From positions 1,389,001-1,453,000 of the forward strand of contig NZ_CP060704.1 of the NCBI RefSeq assembly GCF_014353015.1: a stretch of 64,000 nucleotides of DNA, read 5' to 3'. A program made the translations under genes and the position numbers. Numbering within the stretch: the first letter of the stretch is position 1; every line of letters starts with the position of its first letter. Under the pieces are notes generated by a model. It made no database searches and had not been told where the DNA came from. It saw only the letters and a program-made list of their open reading frames with translations. This stretch comes from Chitinimonas koreensis. Its GTDB lineage: Bacteria > Pseudomonadota > Gammaproteobacteria > Burkholderiales > Chitinimonadaceae. Positions 53,998-63,211 of the stretch are shown in pieces.

Positions 53998-55562
53998 TCT
54001 CCCCCGACGACGTGGTCACGCTGTCGCGCCTGCAGTTCGCGCTGACCGCGATGTTCCACTTCCTGTTCGTCCCGCTCACGCTCGGCCTGTCGTGGATTCT
54101 GGTGATCTGCGAGGCGGTCTACGTGATGACCGGCCAGCAGGTCTACAAGGACATGACCCGCTTCTGGGGCAAGCTGTTCGGCATCAATTTCGCCATGGGC
54201 GTGGCCACCGGGCTGACGCTGGAATTCCAGTTCGGCACCAACTGGGCCTACTACTCGCACTACGTCGGCGACATCTTCGGCGTGCCGCTGGCGATCGAGG
54301 GGATGATGGCCTTCTTCCTCGAATCGACCTTCATCGGCCTGTTCTTCTTCGGCTGGGAGCGGCTGAGCCGGGTGAAGCACCTGATGGTGACCGCGCTGCT
54401 GGCGCTCGGCACCAACCTGTCGGCGCTGTGGATCCTGATCGCCAACGCCTGGATGCAGAACCCGGTCGGCGCGGTGTTCAACTACCACACCATGCGGATG
54501 GAGCTGTCCAGCCTGTCGGCGGTGTTCTTCAACCCGGTGGCGCAGGCCAAGTTCGTCCACACCGTGGCGGCCGGCTACGTCTGCGGCTCGATGTTCGTGC
54601 TCGGCATTTCGGCCTACTACCTGCTCAAGGCGCGCGACACCGCCTTCGCGCTGCGCTCGTTCGCGGTGGCGGCGGGCTTCGGCCTCGCCTCGGCGCTGTC
54701 GGTGATCGTGCTCGGCGACGAGTCGGGCTACACCACCGGCGAGGTGCAGAAGGTGAAGCTCGCCGCCATCGAGGCCGAGTGGGAGACCCATCCGGCGCCG
54801 GCCGGCATCACGGTGTTCGGCCTGCCCAACCAGGAGGCCGAGCGCACCGACTACGCGGTCAAGATCCCCTACCTGCTGGGCCTGATCGCCACCCGCTCGG
54901 TCGACGAGAAGGTGACCGGCATCAAGGAGCTCAAGCGCGAGCACGCCCAGCGCATCCGCAACGGCATCGAGGCCTATGCGGCGCTGACCCGGCTCAAGGC
55001 CGGCGACGAATCGGAACAGACCAAGCGGCGCTTCGCCCAGTACCAGGGCGACCTCGGCTACGGCCTCTTGCTGAAGAAGTACACGCCCGACGTGGTCGAT
55101 GCGACCGAGGCGCAGATCGCCCAGGCGGTCGAGGACACCATTCCGCGCGTGGCGCCGCTGTTCTGGGCGTTCCGCGGCATGGTCGGGCTCGGCATGCTGT
55201 TCCTGTTCGTGTTCGGCGCTAGTTTCTGGTTCCTGGTGCGCAAGCGGCTGGCGCCGCAGCGCTGGCTGCTCAGGCTGTGCGTGTTCTCGATCCCGCTGCC
55301 TTGGGTGGCGATCGAACTCGGCTGGTTCGTCGCCGAGTACGGCCGCCAGCCGTGGAGCATCAGCGGCGTGCTGCCGACCCACCTGTCGGTGTCCAGCGTC
55401 GACGCCAGTCAGGTGTGGACCAGCCTGGTCGGCATCGGCGCGATCTACCTCGGCCTGTTCGTGGTCGAGATGTACCTGATGCTCAAGTACATCCGGCTGG
55501 GGCCGGCGAGCCTCGGGACCGGGCGCTATCACGGCGAGAACGAGGCGGAGGCGGCGGCATGA
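53994..55562 (+). CDS. cydA: Cytochrome bd ubiquinol oxidase subunit I
   Basis: A 522-residue inner-membrane subunit that binds quinol and all three hemes. MISPDDVVTLSRLQFALTAM FHFLF gives the heme b595 histidine (H22 here). KFVHTVAAGYVCGSMFVLG contains the heme b558 histidine, and GRQPWSISGVLPT is the C-terminal signature. A long hydrophilic Q-loop (about residues 255-380, TTGEVQKVKLAAIEAEWETH onward) shows it is the long-loop type as in E. coli. The ATG at 53994 overlaps the cydP stop. A REP block, not a promoter, fills the 227-bp gap before cydB. Confidence 0.97.
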   Translation: MISPDDVVTLSRLQFALTAMFHFLFVPLTLGLSWILVICEAVYVMTGQQVYKDMTRFWGKLFGINFAMGVATGLTLEFQFGTNWAYYSHYVGDIFGVPLAIEGMMAFFLESTFIGLFFFGWERLSRVKHLMVTALLALGTNLSALWILIANAWMQNPVGAVFNYHTMRMELSSLSAVFFNPVAQAKFVHTVAAGYVCGSMFVLGISAYYLLKARDTAFALRSFAVAAGFGLASALSVIVLGDESGYTTGEVQKVKLAAIEAEWETHPAPAGITVFGLPNQEAERTDYAVKIPYLLGLIATRSVDEKVTGIKELKREHAQRIRNGIEAYAALTRLKAGDESEQTKRRFAQYQGDLGYGLLLKKYTPDVVDATEAQIAQAVEDTIPRVAPLFWAFRGMVGLGMLFLFVFGASFWFLVRKRLAPQRWLLRLCVFSIPLPWVAIELGWFVAEYGRQPWSISGVLPTHLSVSSVDASQVWTSLVGIGAIYLGLFVVEMYLMLKYIRLGPASLGTGRYHGENEAEAAA

Positions 55563-55603
55563 ACTTGCATGCATCCATCCCGTGGCCGCGGCGGCGCATT
55601 CCT

Positions 55604-55752
55604 GTAGGAGCGGCTTCAGCCGCGAACAGCGCCGGTGAGAGGCACGCCGATTCGCGGCTGAAGCCGCTCCTACGGTGCATCGGCGTAGGTCGGGCTTTAC
55701 GCCCGACAGCGCCGCCAATCGAGGCCGCAGTCGGGCGTAGAGCCCGACCTAC
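55604..55752. repeat. REP elements between cydA and cydB
   Basis: Two inverted pairs: GTAGGAGCGGCTTCAGCCGC (55604-55623) with its inverse ending 55673, and GTAGGTCGGGCTTTACGCCC (55685-55704) with its inverse ending 55752. They are the same two families as at 37507-37687. They form strong mRNA hairpins inside the operon. Confidence 0.9.
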
Positions 55753-55789
55753 CGCGCACTCCCACTCATTCGTCCACGAGGATTGAGCC

Positions 55790-56926
55790 ATGCTCGACTA
55801 CGAAACCTTGAAGCTCGTCTGGTGGGGCCTCCTGGTGGTGCTGCTGATCGGCTTCGCCCTGATGGACGGCTTCGACATGGGCGTCGGCATGCTGCTGCCC
55901 TTCGTCGGCCGCAGCGACGGGGAACGCCGCGTCGCCATCAACGTGGTCGGCCCGACCTGGGAGGGCAACCAGGTCTGGCTGGTGCTGGCCGGCGGCGCGG
56001 TGTTCGCGGCCTGGCCGCTGGTCTACGCGGCCGGCTTCTCGACCTTCTACTTCGCCCTGGTGCTGATGTTGTGCGCGCTGTTCCTGCGCCCGGTCGGCTT
56101 CGACTATCGCAGCAAGCTGGCCGATCCGCGCTGGCGCGGCGCCTGGGACTGGGGTCTGTTCGTCGGCGGACTGGTGCCGGCGGTGGTGTTCGGCATCGCC
56201 ATCGGCAACCTGTTCGTCGGCCTGTCGTTCCGCTTCGACGACAGCATGCGGGTGACTTATGGCGGAGGCCTGCTGCAGCAGCTCAATGCCTTCGGCCTGT
56301 TCTGCGGCCTGGTGTCGGCCACCATGCTGGCGCTGCACGGCGCGACCATGCTGGTGCTGCGCACCGAGGGCGCGGTGTTCGAGCGGGCGCGGCGCTTCGG
56401 TGGCGTGCTGGGCCTGGCGCTGGCCGCGCTGTTCGCGCTCGGCGGGCTGTGGCTGGCGCGGATGGACGGCTTCGCCGTGCTGGCGCAGGGCGACGCGGGC
56501 CTGGCGCTGTCGCCGTTCGACAAGACGGTGGTGCTGGCCCAGGGCGCCTGGCTCGGCAACTACGCGCGCTGGCCGTGGCTGTGGACCATGCCGGCGCTGG
56601 GCCTGGCCGGCGCGCTGCTGGCTGCGGTGGCGGCCTGGCGCGGCTGGCGCTGGCCGGCCTTCCTCGCCAGCGGCGCGGCCGTCGTCGGCATCCTGCTGAC
56701 GGCCGGGCTGTCGCTGTTCCCCTTCGTGCTGCCGTCGCGGCTCGATCCGCGCAGCAGCCTCACGCTGTGGGACGCCAGCTCCAGCCACGCCACGCTGTGG
56801 GCCATGCTGCTGGTGACGGTGGCGCTGCTGCCGGTGGTGATCGCCTACACCGGCTGGGTTTACCGCGTGCTGCGCGGGCCGGTGACGGTGGAGCGGATCC
56901 GCCGCGAGGACCATACGGCGTATTGA
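55790..56926 (+). CDS. cydB: Cytochrome bd ubiquinol oxidase subunit II
   Basis: A 378-residue membrane subunit. [20 protein letters not shown] and [20 protein letters not shown] form the conserved N-terminus, [20 protein letters not shown] the family signature, and [19 protein letters not shown] with [20 protein letters not shown] the conserved C-terminal part (the WDASSS motif). It has about nine hydrophobic segments. Length is as in E. coli. It starts after the REP block; cydX follows at 57010. Confidence 0.97.
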   Translation: MLDYETLKLVWWGLLVVLLIGFALMDGFDMGVGMLLPFVGRSDGERRVAINVVGPTWEGNQVWLVLAGGAVFAAWPLVYAAGFSTFYFALVLMLCALFLRPVGFDYRSKLADPRWRGAWDWGLFVGGLVPAVVFGIAIGNLFVGLSFRFDDSMRVTYGGGLLQQLNAFGLFCGLVSATMLALHGATMLVLRTEGAVFERARRFGGVLGLALAALFALGGLWLARMDGFAVLAQGDAGLALSPFDKTVVLAQGAWLGNYARWPWLWTMPALGLAGALLAAVAAWRGWRWPAFLASGAAVVGILLTAGLSLFPFVLPSRLDPRSSLTLWDASSSHATLWAMLLVTVALLPVVIAYTGWVYRVLRGPVTVERIRREDHTAY

Positions 56927-57009
56927 TCGGGCCTTGGGCCGGCAACCTTGGCCCGGCCCCGCGGACAGCAGCAACGATCGGCGCGCAGGCGCCGGAGAGG
57001 AAAACGGAG

Positions 57010-57159
57010 ATGTGGTACTTCACCTGGATACTGGGCCTGGGCCTCGCGCTGGCCTTCGGCATCATCAACGTGATGTGGCTCGAATCGAACTACGCCTTCG
57101 GCCAGCGCGACGAGGAGGAGACGCGGAAGCGCTTCGAGCGCTTCCGCGAGCCGGACTGA
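57010..57159 (+). CDS. cydX: Cytochrome bd-I oxidase subunit CydX
   Basis: A 49-residue single-helix protein, MWYFTWILGLGLALAFGIIN, then VMWLESNYAFGQRDEEETRK. It matches the CydX/YbgT family, whose MWYF(A/T)WILG start is diagnostic; CydX stabilises heme binding in cytochrome bd. The C-terminal tail is longer than in the 37-residue E. coli protein. It ends the operon cydP-cydA-cydB-cydX, 83 bases after cydB. GAGAGG about 10-15 bases upstream may be the ribosome-binding site. Confidence 0.92.
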   Translation: MWYFTWILGLGLALAFGIINVMWLESNYAFGQRDEEETRKRFERFREPD

Positions 57160-57208
57160 GCGCCTGGGCGGGCCGCGGCCGCCCGTCGATGCGCGCGGCG
57201 CGCTCCGC

Positions 57209-57214
57209 TACAAT
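57209..57214 (+). promoter_or_regulatory. -10 element before exported protein gene
   Basis: TACAAT lies 28 bases before the ATG at 57242. It implies a short leader and supports 57242 over the GTG at 57218 as the start. Confidence 0.45.
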
Positions 57215-57241
57215 GCAGTGCGATTTCCCAATTCCCACACT

Positions 57242-57781
57242 ATGCCGATCTCCGCTCCGTTCGCCGCCTGCCTGGCCTGGTTCCGTGCCCACGAGTCGTG
57301 GGCGCTGGGCCTGGTCGCCGCTGCCGGCTTCGTCATCGCGCTGGCCGCGATGAACCAGCGGCCGGGCCAGGCCCAGGCCCTGATCGACCATGCCATCGGC
57401 CTGCCGCATCCGCAGGCGCAGCGCGACGGCACGGTGGCCTGGCCGCTGTTCACCGCGGTGACGCTGCGCCTGCACGACGGCGTGTTCCAGCCGGTGTTCG
57501 GCGCCGGGCCGAGCGCGCTCGAGGGCCGCGTCATCAACGTCCAGGGTTATTTCGAACCGCTCGAGGCCGGCAGCCGGCACAGCCATTTCCTGCTGGCCAA
57601 GGACTCGCCCACCTGCCCGTACTGCCTGGCCGACGGGCCGGACCAGATGATGGAGGTCTATGCCGCCGAGCCGATCGCGCCGAGCCAGGACGCCATGGTG
57701 CTGAGCGGCCGGCTGACGCTGCTGCGCGAGGCCGGTTCGGGGCTGTACTACCGCCTCGACCAGGCGCGGCGGGTGGACTGA
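57242..57781 (+). CDS. Membrane-anchored or exported protein, DUF3299-like
   Basis: A 179-residue protein. The N-terminal part has a hydrophobic segment (SWALGLVAAAGFVIALAAM) that could be an anchor or uncleaved signal. The remaining domain LEGRVINVQGYFEPLEAGSR, HSHFLLAKDSPTCPYCLADG and PDQMMEVYAAEPI resembles DUF3299-type periplasmic proteins (a strand, then a short cysteine-containing loop, then P-x-Q/D). A CPYC motif at about residue 120 could bind metal or form a disulfide. Function is unknown. It converges with the minus-strand gene at 57791. Confidence 0.7.
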   Translation: MPISAPFAACLAWFRAHESWALGLVAAAGFVIALAAMNQRPGQAQALIDHAIGLPHPQAQRDGTVAWPLFTAVTLRLHDGVFQPVFGAGPSALEGRVINVQGYFEPLEAGSRHSHFLLAKDSPTCPYCLADGPDQMMEVYAAEPIAPSQDAMVLSGRLTLLREAGSGLYYRLDQARRVD

Positions 57782-57790
57782 ACGGCCGCT

Positions 57791-58501
57791 TCAGGACGAG
57801 TCGTCGCCGGGCGGGTCGAGCAGCTCGGGAAAGTCGGCGAACATCGGCCGGATCTCCTCGAGCGCGTCGTCGATCGAGCCCGGCAGCGTCTTGGCCAGCA
57901 CGTCGAGGATCACCAGCGCATTGACCGCGCCGTCGAGCTCGCAGGCGCTGCGCAGCCGGTTCGCCATGCTGCGGTTGACCATCTGCAATTCGCGGTAGGC
58001 CGCCTTCAGCGCGTCGAGGCTCCAGTCCTGCGGCCGGCCGGCCTGCTGGCCGAAGTAGCGCGCCAGGAGGAAGGTGGCCGTGGCGCGGTAGATGGTCTCC
58101 TCGATGCTGGCGAAGGGCAGGTGGAAATGCGCCATCGGCCGCAGGAAGCGCGTGCGCGGGCAGTCGCTGGTGGCGGCCAGCAGGCCCATCAGCGAGCTGA
58201 ACGCGCGCTGCACCGAGGTCTCCTTGCTCACCGTGCGCTGCGCCGTCTCCACTTCGACCTGCAGCGCGGCGAACGAGGGCAGGGCGTGCGACAGCCGCAC
58301 CAGCTCGACGAACTGCAGCGCCATCGGGCAGTGCGGCGCCTCGCCGGGCGTGAGCGGGCAGTTGGGGCACTGGTGCTGTTCGAGCCGGGTCCAGCCGGGC
58401 AGATCGTCCGAAGGCCCGGCCGGCTGGGCGAATGCCGCCTCGACGCGGATCGACTCGGCCCGGCCGTCCGGCAGATGGAAGTGATAGACGATGGCATCCA
58501 T
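57791..58501 (-). CDS. Unrecognised protein with cysteine-rich N-terminal motif
   Basis: A 236-residue protein beginning MDAIVYHFHLPDGRAESIRV. The N-terminal third has a strand-rich part followed by HQCPNCPLTPGEAPHCPMAL, with four cysteines and histidines suited to metal binding. The rest is helical (SVQRAFSSLMGLLAATSDCP, TRFLRPMAHFHLPFASIEET, IYRATATFLLARYFGQQA). The start at 58501 is chosen because residues upstream read as a palindromic repeat and proline-rich noise. The family may be the poorly studied DUF6901 type, but I am not certain. No operon partner is visible. Confidence 0.68.
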   Translation of the reverse strand: MDAIVYHFHLPDGRAESIRVEAAFAQPAGPSDDLPGWTRLEQHQCPNCPLTPGEAPHCPMALQFVELVRLSHALPSFAALQVEVETAQRTVSKETSVQRAFSSLMGLLAATSDCPRTRFLRPMAHFHLPFASIEETIYRATATFLLARYFGQQAGRPQDWSLDALKAAYRELQMVNRSMANRLRSACELDGAVNALVILDVLAKTLPGSIDDALEEIRPMFADFPELLDPPGDDSS

Positions 58502-59005
58502 GGCGGTGGCCGGCTGTCGCGCTGACTTCGTGATAGCCGGCGGGTGGGCCGGCTGCAATACCGGCGGGCACAAGCACGCCGGCGCAGGGATCACGGCGAA
58601 TGGGTAGACCGGGCTTCATGCCCGGCTGCGCTGCCGATCGAGGTCGCTGTCGGGCATAAAGCCCGACCTACGAGGGTCGCGACCGGCAGTGAGCGGATGG
58701 CGATCGGTGGATGGGCGCTGCAACCGACGGCGCAAGCCACGGGCGATTGCTGCGCCGTGGGTAGAAGCACGGTCGAGTCTGCGCCGATGCACGAGCGTCT
58801 TGCTGACGAGCCTCAGCGAGGCCCCTCTGGACCACCCGCGAAGTCTTCGACTTTCGCGGCGACCCCGGTGGCGGCGAGGGGGGGGGAGCAGGAATGAATC
58901 AAGGACCGCCGCTGCCCGAGCCCGCTCCAAACGCAAACGCCCGGCTGTGCCGGGCGCTGCGCTACCGCTTCGAATCTCTGCGTACGAGTTCCAACCCCAT
59001 GGCGG
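58502..59005. repeat. Gap holding a REP pair
   Basis: No gene is supported in these 504 bases. A REP pair, GTAGACCGGGCTTCATGCCC (58604-58623) with inverted CGGGCATAAAGCCCGACCTA (58651-58670), lies near the left side. The remainder has no clear signal; a G run (58880-58888) is present. Confidence 0.7.
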
Positions 59006-60622
59006 TCACAGGCGGAAGCGCGAAATCGCCTGTTCGAGTTCGCCCGACAGCCGCTCCAGTTCGTCCACCGTGCCGCTGCTGCGGCCGATCGCGGCATTGG
59101 TCGCCTCGGTCATGTGGGCGATCTGCTCCAGGTGCTGGGCGATCGACTGGCTGGCGCTGGTCTGCTCGCGGTAGACGCCGGCCAGTTCGCCCAGCTCGCT
59201 GCTGGTCACCTCGGAGCCGGCCTTGAGTTCGGCCAGTGCCGGCAGCAGCGCGCGCACCGTATCGGCGCCGTTGGCGACCTGGGCGCTGCTCTGCCGCATG
59301 TCGCCGGCGGCCTGGCTGGTTTCGCGCTGCACCAGGTCCAGCGCGGCCATGATGTCGGTGGTGGCGGACGAGGTCTTCTCGGCCAGCTTGCGCACCTCGT
59401 CGGCCACCACGGCGAAGCCGCGGCCCTGCTCGCCGGCGCGCGCCGCCTCGATCGCGGCGTTGAGCGCCAGCAGGTTGGTCTGGTCGGCGATCTCGCGGAT
59501 GGTGCCGGCGATGCCGCCGATGCTCTGGGCGTGGTCCTCGAGCCGGTCGATGGTGGCCTGGCTCGCGCGCACCGCCTCGGCGGCGCGGCCGATCTCGGCG
59601 CTGGCGGCGTCGGCCTGGCTGGCGCCGGCCTCGGCCAGGTGCCAGCCGCGCTCGGCCTGGCTGCGCACGTCGCCGCTGCGCTGCGAGACGTGGTCGAAAC
59701 TGACCGTCATCTGCTCGACCGCCGCGGCGATCGAGGAGCTGGCCTCGCTCTGGCGCGACGAGCCGTCGCTGATCTCGGCATAGGCCGCGCGCAGTTCCTG
59801 CGCCGCGCCGTCGAGCTGGCGGCTCGATTCGCCGATCGCGGCCATCATGGCGCGCAACTGGGTGCGCATCGCTTCGAGCGCCTTGCCCAGCCGGCCCATC
59901 TCGCCCTTGTCGTTCAGGGCCACCGGCTTGTCGAGCTCGCCGTCGGCGATGCGGCCGGCCAGCCGCACCGCGGCGTCGATCGGCGCCAGCACCGAGCGGA
60001 TGATGGCGACCGACAGCGCTACCGCCACCAGGACGCCGACCAGCACCACCGATCCCAGCACGCCCTGCAGCTTGGTGCCGGCCGCGCTGGCCGATTCGTA
60101 GGCCTGCTTCGATGCCTCGCGCTGCAGCGCGATCCACTCGCCGAGCGCCTTGTTGGTGGCCTCGAACGGCGCCTTCACCGATTCGCGGTAGGCCTGGCCG
60201 GCGGCCGTCATGTCGCCGGTCATCACGACCGCCTGCAGCGCCTTGCGGTTGTCGTCGTACTGCTTGTAGGCCGCCGCGAAGGCATCGCGCGCACGCGCCT
60301 CGGCCGGGTCGAGCGCGGTCTTCTCGGCCAGCGCGGCGCGCACCGGCGCCTCGAGCTTCTCGATCTCGGCGAAGTGCTGCTTGGCGACGTCGGGGAAGGG
60401 CGCATCGAGCGCCATCAGGAGGAATGCACGGCCTTGGTGCAGCCGGTCCATGCGATCGGCCAGCTCGACCACCGGCGCGGTGCGCTTGCGGTAGATCGAT
60501 TCGAGTTCGGCGTTGCCGTTGCGGATGCCGGCCATGCCCAGGAGGCTGGTGCAGATCAGCAGGGCCAGCAGGACGGTACTGAGCAGCGCCAGGCGGCTGC
60601 GGATCGAGAGCGAGGCAAGCAT
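59006..60622 (-). CDS. Methyl-accepting chemotaxis protein
   Basis: A 538-residue transmembrane chemoreceptor. Helix 1 lies at residues 8-30 ([20 protein letters not shown]). The periplasmic part has a four-helix-bundle sensor ([39 protein letters not shown]). Helix 2 is at about residues 190-212 ([20 protein letters not shown]). A HAMP domain ([20 protein letters not shown]) follows, and the signalling tip reads [20 protein letters not shown] then [20 protein letters not shown], the MCP hairpin that binds CheW/CheA. There is no C-terminal CheR-binding pentapeptide. Ligand unknown. Confidence 0.95.
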   Translation of the reverse strand: MLASLSIRSRLALLSTVLLALLICTSLLGMAGIRNGNAELESIYRKRTAPVVELADRMDRLHQGRAFLLMALDAPFPDVAKQHFAEIEKLEAPVRAALAEKTALDPAEARARDAFAAAYKQYDDNRKALQAVVMTGDMTAAGQAYRESVKAPFEATNKALGEWIALQREASKQAYESASAAGTKLQGVLGSVVLVGVLVAVALSVAIIRSVLAPIDAAVRLAGRIADGELDKPVALNDKGEMGRLGKALEAMRTQLRAMMAAIGESSRQLDGAAQELRAAYAEISDGSSRQSEASSSIAAAVEQMTVSFDHVSQRSGDVRSQAERGWHLAEAGASQADAASAEIGRAAEAVRASQATIDRLEDHAQSIGGIAGTIREIADQTNLLALNAAIEAARAGEQGRGFAVVADEVRKLAEKTSSATTDIMAALDLVQRETSQAAGDMRQSSAQVANGADTVRALLPALAELKAGSEVTSSELGELAGVYREQTSASQSIAQHLEQIAHMTEATNAAIGRSSGTVDELERLSGELEQAISRFRL

Positions 60623-60739
60623 GGGCGGGGGGACCTTCCGGAGCGAAGCTGGGATTCAAGCATAGACTGCGCCGGCTTGTCCCGGACGGGGCGACATCGG
60701 CTTGCGGCGTTGCGCCATGGTGAGTGGTGTCGTTCACAC

Positions 60740-60950
60740 AGAGGGGGAAGGGAGAGAGTGAAGGGGAAGGGGAAGGGGGAAGGGGGAAGGGTAACCCATC
60801 CCCCTCCCAACCTCCCCTTGAAGGGGGAGGAGCGGGGCAGCGATGGTTCCATCGCCTGCGATCGTTCAAGCACGCGCGCCGTACTCCCTCCCTTCAAGGG
60901 AGGGCCGGGGTGGGGATGGGGTTACCCTTCCCCTTCACTCTTCCCCCTTC
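60740..60950. repeat. Polypurine/palindromic repeat element, copy 1 (left of htpG)
   Basis: A purine-rich run (repeats of GAAGGGG, 60745-60790) is followed by CCATCCCCCTCCCAACCTCC with TTGAAGGGGGAGG, and then by CTCCCTCCCTTCAAGGGAGG with CCGGGGTGGGGATGGGG. The outer parts (CCATCCCC and GGGGATGG) are inverted repeats, about 130 bp apart. A related element lies at 62985-63160. Confidence 0.75.
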
Positions 60951-60955
60951 CCATG

Positions 60956-60986
60956 AAAAAAGCCCGTTCAAGGAACGGGCTTTTTT
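60956..60986 (-). terminator. Intrinsic terminator after htpG
   Basis: AAAAAAGCCCGTTC / GAACGGGCTTTTTT with a 3-base loop, directly after the htpG stop on the minus strand; it also has a T tract on the plus strand. Confidence 0.93.
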
Positions 60987-60990
60987 CACA

Positions 60991-62880
60991 TCAGTTCGAC
61001 AGCGCCAGCATCAGCCCATTGAGCCGCTTGACGAACCCCGCCGGGTCCTCGAGCGTGCCGCCCTCGGCCAGCAGCGCCTGGTCGAACAGGATGTGGGCCC
61101 AGTCGCCGAAGCGCTCGCCGCCGAGCTCGGACCGCAGCTTGGCCACCAGCACATGGTCGGGGTTGATCTCGAGGATCGGCTTGCTGCCGGCCACGTCCTG
61201 GCCGGCCGACTTGAGGATGCGCTCGAGGTTGCCGCTCATGGCGTGGGCCTCGGCCACCAGGCAGGCCGGGCTGTCGGTCAGGCGGTGGGTGACGCGCACT
61301 TCCTTCACCCGCTCGCCCAGCGCGCCCTGCACCGCGCCGACCAGGTCCTTGAACGCGTCGGCCTTGGCTTCCTGTTCCTTCTTCTCGGCCTCGTCCTCGA
61401 GGCTGCCCAGGTCCAGGCCGCCCTTGGCCACCGAGACCAGCGCCTTGCCGTCGAACTCGGTCAGCGAGGAGGCGAACCACTCGTCCACGCGGTCGCTCAG
61501 CAGCAGCACCTCGATGCCCTTCTTGCGGAAGATTTCGAGATGCGGGCTGTTCTTGGCCGCGGCGAAGGCGTCGGCGGTCACGTAGTAGATCTTGTCCTGG
61601 CCTTCCTTCATGCGGCCGATGTAGTCCTTCAGCGAGACGGTCTGCTCCTCGCTGTCGGTCAGCGTGCTGGCGAAGCGGCACAGGCTGGCCACGCGCTCGC
61701 GGTTGGCGTGGTCTTCGCCGACGCCTTCCTTCACCACCCGGCCGAATTCCTTCCAGAACGCGGCGTAGTCCTCGGCGCGGTTCTCGGCGATGTCCTCCAG
61801 GAGGCCCAGCACCTTCTTCACGCAACCGGCCTTGATCGCATCGATGTCCTTGCTGTGCTGCAGGATCTCGCGGCTGACGTTGAGCGGCAGGTCGTTGCTG
61901 TCGATCACCCCGCGCACGAAGCGCAGGTACTGCGGCAGCAGCTTCTCGGCGTCTTCCAGGATGAAGACGCGGCGCACGAACAGCTTCACGCCGTGGCGGC
62001 GCTCGCGGTCGTACAGGTCGAACGGCGCGCGGCGCGGCACGTAGAGCAGCTCGGTGTATTCCTGCCGGCCCTCGACGCGGGCGTGGCTCCAGGCCAGCGG
62101 CTCGTCCCAGTCGTGCGAGACATGCTTGTAGAAGGCCTTGTACTCGTCTTCGCTGATGTCGTTCTTGCTGCGCGCCCACAGCGCCGAGGCCTTGTTCACG
62201 GTCTCGAGCTCGTCGGAGACGATCACCTCGCCGTTCTCGCCGTAGCTGTTGCTCTTGCGCATGCGGATCGGCAGCGTGATGTGGTCGGAGTACTTGCGGA
62301 CGATGGACTTGAGCCGCCAGTCGTCGAGGAACTCGTCCTCGCCGTCCTTCAGGTGCAGCACGATCTCGGTGCCGCGGCCGTCCTTGGCGACTTCTTCCAG
62401 CGTGAAGTCGCCGGCGCCTTCGCTCTCCCAGCGGGTGCCGCCGGTCTCGCCGGCGCGGCGGGTGGTCAGCGTGACGCGGTCGGCCACGATGAAGGCCGAG
62501 TAGAAGCCGACGCCGAACTGGCCGATCAGGTGGGCGTCCTTCTGGGCGTCGCCCGACAGCTTGCCGAAGAATTCCTTGGTGCCCGAGCGGGCGATGGTGC
62601 CGATGTTCTGCACCACCTCGTCGCGCGTCATGCCGATGCCGTTGTCGCGGACGGTGATGGTGCGCGCGTCCTTGTCGAAGGCGATGTCGATATGCAGCGA
62701 GCCGTCGCCCTCGTACAGCGCATCGTTGTCGAGCGCCTCGAACTTGAGCTTGTCGCAGGCATCGCTGGCATTGCTGACCAGCTCGCGCAGGAAGATCTCC
62801 TTGTTCGAGTACAGCGAATGGATCATCAACTGCAGCAGTTGTTTGACTTCGGTCTGGAAGCCGAGTGTTTGCTTGCTCAT
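60991..62880 (-). CDS. htpG: Molecular chaperone HtpG (Hsp90)
   Basis: A 629-residue cytosolic Hsp90. [20 protein letters not shown] starts the ATP-binding domain. [40 protein letters not shown] and [16 protein letters not shown] are the GHKL signature blocks; the catalytic glutamate is in [12 protein letters not shown]. The middle domain has [20 protein letters not shown] with [16 protein letters not shown], and the C-terminal dimerisation domain is present. Start at 62880, though ATG at 62886 is possible; AAGG is 9 bases before the former. Repeat elements of one family flank the gene on both sides. Confidence 0.97.
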   Translation of the reverse strand: MSKQTLGFQTEVKQLLQLMIHSLYSNKEIFLRELVSNASDACDKLKFEALDNDALYEGDGSLHIDIAFDKDARTITVRDNGIGMTRDEVVQNIGTIARSGTKEFFGKLSGDAQKDAHLIGQFGVGFYSAFIVADRVTLTTRRAGETGGTRWESEGAGDFTLEEVAKDGRGTEIVLHLKDGEDEFLDDWRLKSIVRKYSDHITLPIRMRKSNSYGENGEVIVSDELETVNKASALWARSKNDISEDEYKAFYKHVSHDWDEPLAWSHARVEGRQEYTELLYVPRRAPFDLYDRERRHGVKLFVRRVFILEDAEKLLPQYLRFVRGVIDSNDLPLNVSREILQHSKDIDAIKAGCVKKVLGLLEDIAENRAEDYAAFWKEFGRVVKEGVGEDHANRERVASLCRFASTLTDSEEQTVSLKDYIGRMKEGQDKIYYVTADAFAAAKNSPHLEIFRKKGIEVLLLSDRVDEWFASSLTEFDGKALVSVAKGGLDLGSLEDEAEKKEQEAKADAFKDLVGAVQGALGERVKEVRVTHRLTDSPACLVAEAHAMSGNLERILKSAGQDVAGSKPILEINPDHVLVAKLRSELGGERFGDWAHILFDQALLAEGGTLEDPAGFVKRLNGLMLALSN

Positions 62881-62984
62881 GGGCATCACCTTGTTCTGAA
62901 CAGGGTTTTGGATGGATGAGCGAGCAGATGGGGGCGGGATGGTGGGTTTCAAGCGGGGCTTGGAGAGGGAAGGGAGAAGGGAGA

Positions 62985-63205
62985 AGGGAAACCCCATCCC
63001 CTGCCTACGCCGGCCGCCCCAGCCTCCCCTTGAAGGGGGCGGGGCAGGATCGCGATGCCTCCAAAGTCTGTGATCGTCATGATGTCGCTGCACGAACTCC
63101 CTCCCCTTCAAGGGGAGGGCTGGGGTGGGGATGGGGTTACCCTTCCCCTTCCCCTTCCCCTTTCTCTCTTCTCATCTTCTCTCTTCTCATCTTCTCTCTT
63201 CCCCC
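62985..63205. repeat. Palindromic/polypyrimidine repeat element, copy 2 (right of htpG)
   Basis: CCCCATCCCCTGCC with CAGCCTCCCCTTGAAGGGGG (from about 62992), then CTCCCTCCCCTTCAAGGGGA and GGGCTGGGGTGGGGATGGGG to about 63137, matching the element at 60740-60950 in plan. After it come CCTTCCCC repeats and a 15-bp tandem TTCTCTCTTCTCATC (63162-63176, 63177-63191, and a partial third). Confidence 0.75.
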
Positions 63206-63211
63206 TTCCCT

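Noticed and set aside
53637..55718. A 693-codon minus-strand frame over cydP and cydA
   Set aside because: Antisense shadow; strong membrane-protein coding on the plus strand.
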